Source: Isoetes taiwanensis
Lineage: Eukaryota; Streptophyta; Lycopodiopsida; Isoetales; Isoetaceae
Assembly (NCBI GenBank): GCA_021234155.1
Contig: JAJEKV010000063.1
Coordinates: forward strand, 2,419,442 to 2,483,441
Direction: 5' to 3'
DNA length: 64,000 nt
The notes beneath the pieces are model-generated. The model saw only the letters and a program-made list of their open reading frames with translations. It did not search any database and was not told where the DNA came from. A program made the translations under genes and the position numbers. Of this stretch, positions 46,333 to 57,209 are shown one piece after another; the first letter of the stretch is position 1, and each line of letters opens with the position of its first letter.

Positions 46333-47936
46333 TGTGACGCTCCCTGAATATATACGACCCCCGGCCGTATACATACGGGGACTTTCCCCTCCCATGGCGA
46401 CCATCTCGCCGTGAGCAGGGCCCTCCGTCTATCCCGGGCCATCTATGGAGAGATGCCCGAGTGAAGGACACGGAGGGGTCATTCGGCCCACGCCTTCAAT
46501 GGGGCTCCTATGTCGCGGAAGCGTGAATACATGTTAGCACACAGCACAAATATATATATAAATAACCACCACGAAGGGTGGAACATCCATCCAAATACCC
46601 ACGGCAAAGAATATGCATCTAATCCTAAGGAAAACACCCAAAACCCATGGTTCTACCCCGGTTCAGACTCCTGTGAGGATAGACTGACGGCTCGGTCTCA
46701 AGAAATCAGCAGACAGAGGTATAACCTGGCGTTGGCTGGCATAGAACATCGGCTAGGGTTGTCCACTCCATCCGCCCCTCCTGTGCACACTTTGCAGATG
46801 GGTCGATTCACGCTATGGCGTCACTATAGCCTTCCGGAGACGCAGACTCAAGGTATCACCCTTCGAGCCTGCTCCAGGGTTCATGAAGCCCTAGTCCGAT
46901 GAGGCAGGTCAGGGAAGTGTCCCCTTCCAGGATCGCAGTGGTTCCATGGGTGAGCTAGAGAATACGTGCCGCATCAGCGACCCCCGCATCCGTACCCGAC
47001 TTACTCACCCTAAATCTACTCAAAGTGCAAGGTGCCTCATACGGGTCACACCTCTACACCCAGGGAGTGTCAGACCCATACCCGGCCCTCTACGTGACCG
47101 GCTATCAGGCCTAGCCCACTGTAGGAGTCTCAGGAGCCTTTTATATTCATGCAAGACCCCACCCCCACTTCACCACTGCGTCCCTTCTTTGGTGCTAAGC
47201 CAATCCATAACATCTATGACCCGGTGGTCTCTTGTACACAGGCCGCATCTAATGGGATAATACAGGGCTCTATCTAGGAGCATACTACAATACATGGGAT
47301 CAGAGGTCTCTTCCCCCCTTAATTCCCCCGTTTCAAGAGCAATACTTATGAAAAGAACTATCAATCCATCATTCATGAGCAAGTATCGAATCAGAGATAA
47401 AGAGAACTCACCTTTGCAATCAAGGGTTAGTTCCTACAATTAAAGCACAGAGGGAACACAGAGAAACAGAAGAAATACACACAACAAATGCCCAACAGGG
47501 GCGCTATCCTACAGATAACACAGCTAAGCTACAGACTAACCGTCGAATCGGGCTTGGGATGGCTCCATCTCGATTTGCTGAAGGGTGCCTGGCTGCTGCT
47601 CCTCCTCCCCCATCTCCAATTGCTTTTTTATTCGAATTGGAGCACAAAAGCCCTAATTTGGGTGTCCAAAATGGAAACCCTGCCTTGCCCAATCGATTTG
47701 GGCCAGGTGGCAGCTCCGGGTTGGCTAATATTAACTAATTTGGTATTTTAGGCCCTTTTAATATTATATTAAGCCTTAAATTCGAATTAGGGTTTAAGGT
47801 TAGGTTTCCACCTTTATAATTTAATTATTAACATAGCTAACCTTAGCTTATGAATAATTAATGTGCCATTAATTATTCATAGTGACGTGTCACGTATTTA
47901 TACTTAAAAAGGCGTATAAATATGTGGAACGTCACA
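46333..47936 (-). repeat. 5' LTR of the element (right copy)
   Basis: 1,604 bp, nearly identical to 38678-40261. The differences cluster in a few spots: around 46708-46735, 46975-47005, 47095-47125 and a 12-base insertion near 47287. The primer site adjoins its left edge. Confidence 0.93.
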
Positions 47937-48151
47937 GTGTAATACAAGCGGCCAGCATTGAATGTCTCATTTATTGATGTGAGTTCCACATGATCAAGAT
48001 CTTGACTTGCATCTCCATGAAATTTGAGAACGGGATTGGAATGACCAGAATCAAGAAGAAGAGAAAGGTTTTGCTGTTGAGAAATGACAGGCAACATGAG
48101 GAGCTGCAGCATGAGCAAGAAATGCCCCATCGAATCAGACTTACAACCCAT

Positions 48152-50058
48152 ATCATCAAATTACAAAGGACGAGAAAAGGACTCAAAGTTAGACACCAAG
48201 AAGACGTGCATTAGATATAAAATATTACTTGTATCATTTGAATACCTTTTATTGTATGTATAAAAGACACTGTTACTGCAGCAAATGATACATTTGTCAT
48301 AACATGTCCCAAGGCATGACAGACAGAGACTGGTGTCAGCAGCCACAAAAGCTCTCCATCTATTGGCTGTACACATGGCCACATTCAACAAACTGTTCAA
48401 CAATAATAACATTCAACAAAAACAATGTACCGCGCGTTTAGGCGCTCCAATTGACCAGCTGGCAAGGCAATAAGCTACCCCAACAACTAAATGGATAACC
48501 AAAACAAAGCTGCATAATTGACCACTCTTAGAATCATTTGATAAACTGATATATAAGCATGAAACAACTTCACTCTGCACACTTACTAGGGGTAGGAGAA
48601 GTAATTGTATATTTTCTTGTTGAGGATATTGAATATAACATTCAAGAAGTACCAGGAGCACAGAAGTAATAGCAAAAGAGATCAATACACAGAAATATAT
48701 GGCAGTATAAGAATTTCCTTGAGCAGAAAAATGACTGGAAACAACGTTAGCCGAATTAAGCTAACAAAAGCTGGTTAAAACCTTTGGCATATAAGGAGAA
48801 AAACGGCCATTTTGATCTTAACGTGTTTGGGTACTCGCCAGAGACTGGCAATCTTAGTTGGATTCCTCAGATATTTTACTAGCTCATGCTTGAGAACTTG
48901 ATCATATTGCATATTTCCATCTATGCTTTCAGCAGAAACATAATAATGAAAGGATCATACTTCACATACCATAAAAAGAAGAAAAAGCCTGTTACTAGGA
49001 CAGGATACTTCTTGCCAAACCCAACGGCCACCTCGACGTTTCTCCAGTCTACAGCAAAGAGAATCTCCCTAACATCACAGGCGCCTCCATTCGATCTCTT
49101 TTTTATGCTTCAAAATGTGTATTAAAATGTATATATGGCGATCACACAAGCACGTTAAGCCGCAACACACACTCAAAATACTTGCCATCTGCCCAAGAGA
49201 CCTCTCCGGTTAGCCCATTTCGAGAGCGGCTGCCCACCAACAGAAGTGACCGAGAGTTTACAGCCAATCATAAGTTTGGAGCAGTCACCAACATATTCTA
49301 GGGATATTCTAGCATATACCTAGGATATGCCAAAAGCCCACATAAACAAGGGTTTGCCCCCCTAGGGGCAACCCAAAAAATAGTAACGATGCTTTGTTAT
49401 GCGCGCATAGCATCCATATGCCCGGCATAAGCACCTACCCACCACTTTAGCACCTACCCACCATTTTTCTTTCCTACCCACCCTTTTTTTGCCGACCACC
49501 TACCTGCTTCTTTAACCTATCTATTTTCCACACCCATGTATGGCTAGTTTCGATTATTGTCATGCTTACATGTTTATTTAATTATATGTAGGCAAACAAA
49601 CATTGGTTCTCAAAGGATCTAAATTGTGTTTGTTTATCCACACATAGACAAACAGTGACGTTGAATCTTGTACGAGGATAGATAAGTTCTTTATTAGAGT
49701 CTGTGTGGCTAAAATCTTCTAAGGTATAATCACTATTAATCGGAACAATGATGATTCCACTAACTTTGTTGATCAAGTTTCTCTTGAAAGTCTATGTCGT
49801 CAATTAGATGAACTAAGTGGTACCAAATGATGTTTTCCCCTTATGGACATGTGCAGAAAGTGAACAAGAAGATGAAGGAGACTTTGTTCCTAAAGAGGCA
49901 CCCCATGATATTAAAGGAATCAACAATCATTTGTTATTTGCTAGAAGTGATGTTTTTTGTGACTGGGAATATATATTTAATCATATTTTTTCGGCTCCTA
50001 GTCAAAATGTAGTATTTATTTTTCTTGCAAAAATTTTCAACAATTTTTTGCAACCACC
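48152..50058. other. Upstream region of the lectin kinase and intergenic repeats
   Basis: The first few hundred bases would be the promoter and 5' UTR of the lectin kinase. A dispersed repeat copy is at 49202-49380, and a run of CACCTACCCACC units lies near 49430-49500. The plus-strand frame at 49817-50242 overlaps the minus-strand gene-like region and shows no family feature. No further gene is supported. Confidence 0.45.
49202..49380. repeat. Dispersed repeat ending in a GC-rich hairpin, copy 2
   Basis: Partner of 25456-25634. It has the same start (CTCTCCGGTTAGCCCATTTC) and ends with the hairpin GGGTTTGCCCC-CCTA-GGGGCAACCC at 49350-49374. Confidence 0.7.
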
Positions 50059-53000
50059 TCACCAAAAACAGCATAAATTTGAGTTTTTAAAAAAAGAATC
50101 TGCAATTGCACTACAGGTCATTAGTGCATTTGATCTGTCACCTTGTTTCATCCCCAAGTCTCCTCTCCCACCTCTACTGTCCAATACAAAGAGTGATATA
50201 TTTCTAAGGCAAGTAGTTGATTCTAGCAAGAGACCTTTGTAACCGATGGAGACTAAATACTCGACAGTGCCTTCTTCACCAATAATCTTCTTCACAAGGG
50301 CCACTTTTCTTCTCAACTCAGCCAGTACCTTAGGGGGCAGAGTCTCTTTATGTTTTGCATTCTTAGCCTTCCGATTCTTTCGGAAGTCCTTTGACCAAAA
50401 TACAAACTTCTTACTAACTTTGTACTTGTCAAGCAATCCAATTTCAGATAATGCAACATCCTCCAATAGCCTTTGTAATAGTGAAAGCACTCTTCTTGTA
50501 CAAGACCTCCTTCTTCAGGCGCTGGTCTAACACCTAAATGGTCTCAGTGTTGTCTAGCCTCTGAGTCTTTCTCATCTCTGTCACATTCAAGTCAAAGATG
50601 CTTACATCAACAGAAGGCACCCTACCCATAGTATTTGGCAGCTTCTTTTGTGCATAAGCGTCCCAAAATTCATTCCACTTGAGCCATACCGCCTCCTTAT
50701 AAAAGGCAATCTTATAGAATCTGGATTGACCTGTTGGATGTGCTGTCAGAAGGATCTGCATTGTCATCACTGCCTTGTTTCTTCGATTTTCTTGCAGTCT
50801 TCTCCTTCTCCTGTATAATTGTCTGCAATAGAGTCCGTTCCAACAGCTTGAACGCCTCAGACTTTGACCCGCCCTATATGGTGGTTAATGGGCAGTTCCA
50901 CCCATTGTTGACGAGCATGGTGCAGTTGCTCCACTATGGACTACAATAGTACAGAAATGGGATCAATATCTTAGAACAGAAACATGCCTGGCGCGAATTG
51001 AATTGATTTAAAAGCATGCTTGTTAACGCAATTCACGTCAGGCGTGCTTTTAAATCAACACAATTCGCACCAGCCGAGCTTTATGCTGTTTAGAAAGCAC
51101 GTCTGGCGTGAATTGAATTGATTTAAAAACATGTCTGTTAACGCAATTCACACCAGTCGTGCTTTTAATTCAATGCAATTTGCGCCAAGCGTGCTTTACA
51201 CTGTGTAGAAAGCACACCTGGCGTGAATTGAATTGATCAACACAGAAAGCACACCTGGCGTGAATTGAATTGATTTAAAAGCATGGTTAATATTAAAAGG
51301 ATAACATAGTACTATAGTAAATTACCTTTTGTATAGAAACAACTTCCCCATTTTGTTTAAAGTAGCACTAATCTCAGTATCTGTAGGTGAAGTATTTGCA
51401 TCCAAGAGTTGACACCTCCTATACGCATAGTGATTGTAGAATATTGTTTGGCCTGTTTGTTCTGCCTGCCTAATGAGGGCCTTTCGTGCCTCAACTGAAT
51501 GCTGCCCTTCAATGATGACGAATTTAATCTCATCATTTCTTAATAATTCCTTGGCGTTTGACCACACATCAGGCTTGTTCGTGATCGAATTCCAAGGTAA
51601 CACATCTGCTAGCATAGGCATTTGATCTAGATTACTAATCATGCCCTGAACAATCTCCATAGCATATGCTGGATCATATCCTCTACTAACATAAATGGAG
51701 CTTGGTGAACGGATGAGGCTTTACGTGGAGCTGAAAAGTTGTCTTAAGACCACATGGATAATGGTCAGCGTACTTATTTAGCTTGTTCATGGCCTCTAGC
51801 TGCACCACCCTATCTTGTTCATTCTCAAACTCTGAAGCCTCTATGGCCTCTATGACAACAGCAGTCCTTTCCTAGATTCAGGACCCTCCTAGAAGCTTTT
51901 AAGTCAGCTAATTCTCTAGCTTGCTGCAGGTAATGACTTGATGTTGGTTTATTTAACATGCATCTAAAAGCACAATTGTAACCCCGTGGTATATAGATAT
52001 TGGTGTAACTGCTACATTAATGGGCCAACCATACTTGAAAATTGTCTCACCGTTTACATCTGTCTTCATGAAAGTATCTTTGTATGCAGTAGCTCTACAA
52101 TGAGTATGTCTGAGCAGATCTTTCTTCTGCTTATGTGTCATCTCCAATAGCAATTTGTAGTTGGTGTCGTCCTCTTCCTCACAAGAGATTATGATCCCTT
52201 GTTTGGTCATCTTGTCTGCTTCCTTTTTCCTGGAGAAGAGTGTTAAGTCGAGCTTGCCATTTGTCTTGGCAAGGTCAACGAACCACTCGGCACCCTCATC
52301 CATTTCCTTTTCAGGACATGGAGGGTCAGTGGTTGCTATAAGAATAGGCCCTTCATCATCTAAGGTGAGATCATATGATGTTACATCTGGGTCGTCTACC
52401 CTTGACTTCTTACCAGGAATAGACTCGGAATTATTAGGGGTCTTCTTCCTCTTTGGCGCTGCAAAAGAAGATGAACATGATTTAGCAAACTTTGACGTGA
52501 ATTTAAAGCTCAAACTAGTATAATTCATGTTTGGCATGTTTCTAGCTCCTTTTATAGACCCCTTAGCCATCCATAGCAAGACACTTCATTCTTTACAATC
52601 CATATCCTTATTGAAGACGGCTATCCCTAATTGCCAAACCTCCAATTCATGCTGGGCATGTACCCCTCTGCTTAAAACTACTAAAAACTATATTCTAAAA
52701 AATAGAGCAAAATTATATTCTAAAAAAAGAGAATCAGAGCATTAATAGAAGCCAATATACCTTGTATGTTGTAAGGAAAGAATTCAAATTCATGCAAAAC
52801 ATAATACTCTCTACAATCTGTATTTTCTGGTGAAAAGGCAGATTAAATATCTTGAATAGTGGTCTGATCAACGTTCTTTTAAACTTGAGAAGAGCTGGGT
52901 TTTGTTGTATTGATTGACAAAAATTTACAATTATAATCTGGATAAACCAGATATACGAAATCCCAGACTGAGTCAAGGTCGGTCTACTGACTAGCTGGCC

Positions 53001-53540
53001 TGTCGATGCTCCCATTTCCATTCCAGGCCTGAGTGAATTCTTCAGGTAGGACCCCAACAAAAGTCCCAGGCTCCAACTCAACTGCCTCCGCCTCCACCTC
53101 AATTACCACTGGAGGCATTGCATTGTATGCCGCCTCTGGTAGCAGTCCATGTTGAGGCAAGCGGGCATAAAGGCTGGTTACTAGGAAATGAAGCTCCTGG
53201 TTTTCAGATTCAAGTTGGCGGTTGCGAGCTTTGCTTTTGAACAGTGCATGAACAACATTACCAAAGTGACAATATGCTGGTTATGTCAAGGGCCTCAGAG
53301 CCTAGATTCAAAATGCCCCTACGCTCTGCGTTCATCGTCATCACATGTTTCAAGTATTGAAAGGGATGCAATGTAGGTGCAACTAGAGCTGAGCTTAGAG
53401 AGGCTTCAATTGGATTGGAGCTTGGAGGGGCTTCTACTGGATTGGAGCTTGGAGGCGCAACTGGAGTTTGCTGCGCCATAGTGACGAACCCCACAATTGC
53501 ATCTTGTTCACCAACTGGATGGTTAATGTAACTTGGCATC
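50059..53540 (-). CDS. Unrecognised multi-exon gene-like region
   Basis: Minus-strand open segments follow one another like exons. 53540-53258 has Pro-rich repeats PPSSNPVEA / PPSSNPIEA. 53250-53010 has a heptad-like KSKARNRQLESENQELHFLV stretch and then an acidic EVEAEAVELEPGT segment. 52579-51953 has PKRKKTP, which resembles a nuclear signal, then Asp/Glu-rich text and HKQKKDLLRHTHC. 51660-51322 has KFVIIEGQHSVEARKALIRQ, 50770-50534 has VWLKWNEFWDAYAQKKLPN, and 50490-50059 has a basic helical DYKVSKKF-like part. The EGQHS motif faintly recalls ParB/sulfiredoxin-fold domains; this is weak. Exact splice sites were not resolved, and at least two junctions may be lesions. Arrays of a near-palindromic motif lie in an intron-like gap (50983-51262) and 5' of the first segment (53573-53925). 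A transposon-encoded protein or a domesticated derivative is possible. Confidence 0.35.
50983..51262. repeat. Near-palindromic motif array A (115-bp higher-order tandem repeat)
   Basis: Eight copies of a 13-mer close to CACGCCWGGCGTG start at 50983, 51034, 51066, 51098, 51149, 51181, 51213 and 51250. Spacings run 51, 32, 32, 51, 32, 32, 37, so the true unit is about 115 bp with three motifs. Adjacent motifs are joined by AATTGAATTGATTTAAAAGC in one direction and its rough complement in the other, which would let neighbouring motifs pair as long hairpins. Confidence 0.85.
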
Positions 53541-53572
53541 TAATAGTAGGAAGTTAGATGATTATTAGTATG

Positions 53573-53925
53573 CACGCCTGGCGTGTTATATTTATTTATA
53601 TAATGTATACGTAATGAGACTCAGAAAAAAAATAGACACGTTCGACATGTTAAAATTAAGAGCTGAAACAAACTATATACACGTTTGGCGTGCATTAGGA
53701 GGGAGAAAAATGTTTACACGCTGGCATGTTATAACTTATAGGCTCGAAAAACAAAATTGTACATGCCCAGCATGTTATAACTAATAATAGATTCAGAAAA
53801 ACAAATTTATACACGCTTGGCGTGCATTGGGCAGGGAAAAAAAAAGAAAAGTAGATAGATAAAAGCAAGCGATTAAAAACATGCTTAGTCTGTATTCGTT
53901 ACATAAAAAACTCACGCCAGGCGTG
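53573..53925. repeat. Near-palindromic motif array B
   Basis: Seven copies of the same 13-mer family start at 53573, 53637, 53680, 53717, 53762, 53812 and 53913, irregularly spaced by about 37-101 bases in AT-rich sequence. Examples are CACGCCTGGCGTG, CACGTTTGGCGTG, CACGCTTGGCGTG and CACGCCAGGCGTG. The array lies directly 5' of the minus-strand gene-like region. Unlike array A, the intervening sequence is not itself repeated. Confidence 0.8.
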
Positions 53926-54370
53926 TTTTATATTTTTTCTTTAGGATTTTTCTAAGAAGATCTAACCCTTTTCCTTCTTTGTGAAATGTAATACAGAACT
54001 GGAAATTATAATGTTAATTGTTCATAACAGAAACTTGCATGCTACAGCATGTTTAATTCGAGAAGAAAAACTCAATGATTTACTAGAAACAAAAAGAAGC
54101 AGATGAAGTGTATAAAAAGCTATGCTTGCTTTCATAAAGATCATCTGCTTCCACTGCCTCGAGTAAGATCATTGAGCTTCTCTTCTTGGATTAAACCTGC
54201 TATAGACATGCATCTTAAAATTAAATCAGGACTAACCTTGAATTCTGAGACCTTTGTTGAACACACAGAGTTCCGATATTCCATGTAGCCTCTACTACAG
54301 ATGCTTTTTTTGCCTGTGGAAAAAAAAAACAGAGTATTCAAGTAAGTTTAGGAGGCTCGCATGCAGTCAG

Positions 54371-54480
54371 CGAAGGTTAGAAATTGCTGAAACCAAATAT
54401 GCAAATCCTAGAAGGCTAAAAATTGCTGAAACCAAACATGCAAAACTCAGAAGGCTAAAAATTGCTGAAATGAAACCTGT
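54371..54480 (+). repeat. 39-bp tandem repeat (about 2.8 units)
   Basis: Units beginning GAAGGCTAAAAATTGCTGAA start at about 54372, 54411 and 54450. In one plus-strand frame they give a 13-residue repeat of the form RRLKIAETKHAKL. The frame (54254-54568) has no further protein feature, so coding status is unclear. Confidence 0.7.
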
Positions 54481-54569
54481 TCATCAAGATTTAGGCACGC
54501 TAAGAGGTCGAAAATGCAAATCCAAACACTCTGCAACACAGCGGAAGCACAACCGTCAAATTCTATGAA

Positions 54570-56160
54570 GAAAGAAAGAATAGAGAATTTTGAGAGCGTA
54601 AATTGGATTTAAATAAGCATAATTAGAAATTTAGGTCTTACTAATTAGCATGAATATTTGATTGTTTGAAATAATACTTCAGGCATACGGTCTTCCTGCC
54701 AGGTATAGCATCTAGGGTATATATGGAGAATATTGCATTTAAAGCCATAAATTCTCACGGTTACCTTTTCGAAAATCAGAATTTGAATATTTTATATGTC
54801 TTTTTCTATTCTTACGGCTAAATTTTCGATAATTAAAATTTACATATATTTTAAAGGTCATTTCCTTGTTCTTTAAGTTCATTATTAGAAGTGTATGACA
54901 CACTTTATTAAATTAGGAATATTGCCACGAAATTTCTTAATTTAAATAGTTTCGTTTATATCCATTGTTATTATTAAATTAAACCTATTTCCAAGGACTT
55001 TCTTGGTTTTTAAATATTTTGTTTTAACTCTATACATTCCATAAATATATGTACTTTTCTTATGATATTTAATTATTTCTTACTCATTGACTAAAAAGGA
55101 TGCAATTTATCTAGGTCAATGGTGCCCCTCCAACTCAAGATGTTGAAGAGAACAATGGTGTGAAAAAATATTGATAAAGGCAATGCCAATAAAGAAGCAC
55201 TCCTACCAAGAATGTTGAAGAAAAACAATTAGTCCTCTACAGTAGGGTGCAATGGAGGAACAAGAATCATGCACAAGTGCAAAAAGAAAATAGTAGGCCA
55301 AGGTGTCATGGTACTAGCAAATCCTGGTCAAGCTGTTAATGATGAAAGGCTAGGGGAAGACAATCTTGGTATTGCAAATTTCTAAGTTGGAAGACAACTG
55401 GAGAGGTAAGAGTTTGGGTGACAAGGAATGTTTTGGTTGTGTCAAGCAATTGGAGGTTCCTTGCATCATGGCATGGCCTATAAATAGTATTCAATTTGTA
55501 GAGATTAGCTTTTTCCAGAGTCAGAGATTATTGTCTTGATCCTGATCCATTAGCAGTGGGTACTCTCCTAAGCAAATGGCGAGAAGTATCAGTTGTCAGA
55601 CATTATCCTAGCAAGAGAGCCAAGTTGATTAGTGATACTAAATGTGAGATTATGGTGAATGCTAGGGACTCAGATTGTTGTTGGAGTGGTTGTATGCAGT
55701 TCTTTACAATAGAACAATTGGTGGAAGCAAAAGCCACTTTTCAAGAGTATATTGTTGATGAAAGGAGGACCTATATGTACACAATTTTTGAGCATAGACT
55801 TTAGGTTGAAAGAAATCCAAACAGAAAAAGACACCCTTTGCTAGGCAAATGGATATGTAAAAAAGCATGGCAGAATATCCACGCAATTCCAACTTCCTCA
55901 TGGCATAATTGGCAAAAAAAAGCAAGCAAAAGGGACCAGAATTGCTTTGCATGGAGATAATAATTTGTTGAGACCAACCTCTAGGATTAGGATGCGCCTA
56001 GGATCTGGGTCGTAGGATGGATGGATCTGACGACCGAGGTAGCCCAGGGCGTATCTCGTTTGGAATATGTAGCACAATAACAGGAGGTTCTAGGGGGATT
56101 TGATATGAATGCTTAAATCACTATTAGTACCATATGCCATAAATGAAATGTTGTATTTAA
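54570..56160. other. Intergenic, one weak coding-like stretch
   Basis: AT-rich sequence. The plus strand from 55380 to 55800 has short protein-like text (LLSKWREVSVVRHYPSKRAK; GWSGCMQFFTIEQLVEAK) broken by stops; no family recognised. Nothing else is supported. Confidence 0.35.
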
Positions 56161-56164
56161 TACG

Positions 56165-57119
56165 TTTGCAGACCACCAGGTCTATGAGACGTTCAAATAT
56201 GTACACTCAACATTATAAAACATGTCTTCTAATGCATCCTCTGACATAAATGCATTAGACTCTCCCCATCCCTCATCAATTTCAACATTACCTTCTTTAT
56301 CACGTAATAATTGTTCTCTCTGCGCTAATACTTCTTTCAGATACTTCCCAACTTGTGTCCCAGGTAAGTAAAAAAATTCCAGCAATGAGTTTGAATGAAT
56401 GTCATGCTTGTGGCGAGCCCCATTGTAGGACGAACATCTTATGATCACATGCGCTTCATCTTCAACTTCCTGCATATCACATAACTTGCACAACCTTAAC
56501 TCATGTGGAATATCACTCCAGCGCCCTACCTCAATCCCCAATCTATGCAAGCTAAGCCGCATCCTGCTTATCATGTGCCTCATTCCCAATGATACACCTT
56601 CTTTAAGATACTTGGCCTCTTGAAGTGTGGGATTCAGATATTTTCTGTAGAATTCTTTTTTTGTTTTCGAAACCCTCCAGTTTCTTCTAATGAGATGCTG
56701 ATGTACCCATCCCCAAATATTCGACCTATTCTCTTGCAGGCAATGAATATCTAAACTCCATTTCCTCGTCCATTCCACAATGTCTGCATACCAACCCTTA
56801 TCCCTTGTCTCCTCTAATGCACGTCTCGGTAAGCTTTCTTCTGCCATATCAAATTGCACCTTACAAAGATATGTGAGCATCCTGCATAAAGCTTCAGCTT
56901 CCATAGGCATCATACCACATTCCACAAGCAGCATGTCATACGGAGTTTGTGCCTTAGTTCCCAGTTCAGTTCTCAAGAATTTTTTTTGCACTTTCTCAAT
57001 TTTTTTCCAAGAATCTGCAGACAAACCTGGACCCCATACCTCACATCTGTATAACAGAACCGGTTGTACCAAGACACGAAACAAAGTCCTTTTCAAACTG
57101 AAATCCCATATTTCTGCTT

Positions 57120-57125
<6 letters not shown>
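56165..57125 (-). mobile_element. LINE copy A: RT C-terminus, zf-RVT and 3' UTR
   Basis: A minus-strand frame (ending 56182) reads TLFRVLVQPVLLYRCEVWGP, then LGTKAQTPYDMLLVECGMMP. A zf-RVT module follows (CKLCDMQEVEDEAHVIIRC) and then a tail MSEDALEDMFYNVECTYL. The 3' UTR contains GACCTGGTGGTCTGC. The copy is 5'-truncated right at the (CT)n tract at 57126, which separates it from copy B. Apart from truncation the frame is open over about 310 codons. Confidence 0.85.

Positions 57126-57206
<81 letters not shown>
57126..57206. repeat. (AG)n microsatellite between two LINE copies
   Basis: A pure AG run of about 80 bases. On the minus strand it is (CT)n and directly follows the (CATTT)-like 3' tail of LINE copy B, so it may have grown from that tail. 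Confidence 0.95.

Positions 57207-57209
<3 letters not shown>

Larger units (their letters stand above)
38678..47936 (-). mobile_element. Complete LTR retrotransposon, LARD-like (non-coding internal domain), TSD GTGTA
   Basis: Two LTRs (38678-40261 and 46333-47936, about 1.6 kb each) begin and end with TGTGACG...CGTCACA, and GTGTA flanks the whole at 38673-38677 and 47937-47941. The primer site, complement of TGGTATCAGAGC, is at 46320-46331. The polypurine tract is the complement of TTCTCCCCACCTT at 40262-40274, so the element runs on the minus strand. The internal 6.07 kb has no gag, protease, RT or integrase reading, which makes it LARD-like and dependent on a partner. The LTRs differ by scattered substitutions and a few short indels, so the insertion is moderately recent. 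It interrupts the lectin kinase in the same orientation. Confidence 0.92.
36886..48151 (-). pseudogene. L-type lectin receptor-like kinase, split by an LTR element and otherwise damaged
   Basis: The gene runs 48151-47942, then 38672-36886; the 38678-47936 insertion lies between. Removing it and one GTGTA copy rejoins GRLYYT to KAVHLREPNK in frame. In order it has a signal peptide (HFLLMLQLLMLPVIS) and a legume-lectin domain (GDGMAFCITYG, FAVEFDTTPNPEFNDPNKPH). A TM helix (VPMLVVLTTLSLLTCIFLFV) and a Ser/Thr kinase follow. The kinase keeps GKGGFG, VAVK, HRDIKASN, DFGLA and HQRPS; the APE motif reads ASE. Other lesions are a TAA near 38337, TGA in place of Trp before VDYISATEE, a 43-bp tandem duplication at 38245-38330, and a lost base in the C run at 37842-37845. 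Intact members sit in the plasma membrane and sense extracellular ligands. It was probably intact until recently. Confidence 0.88.
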
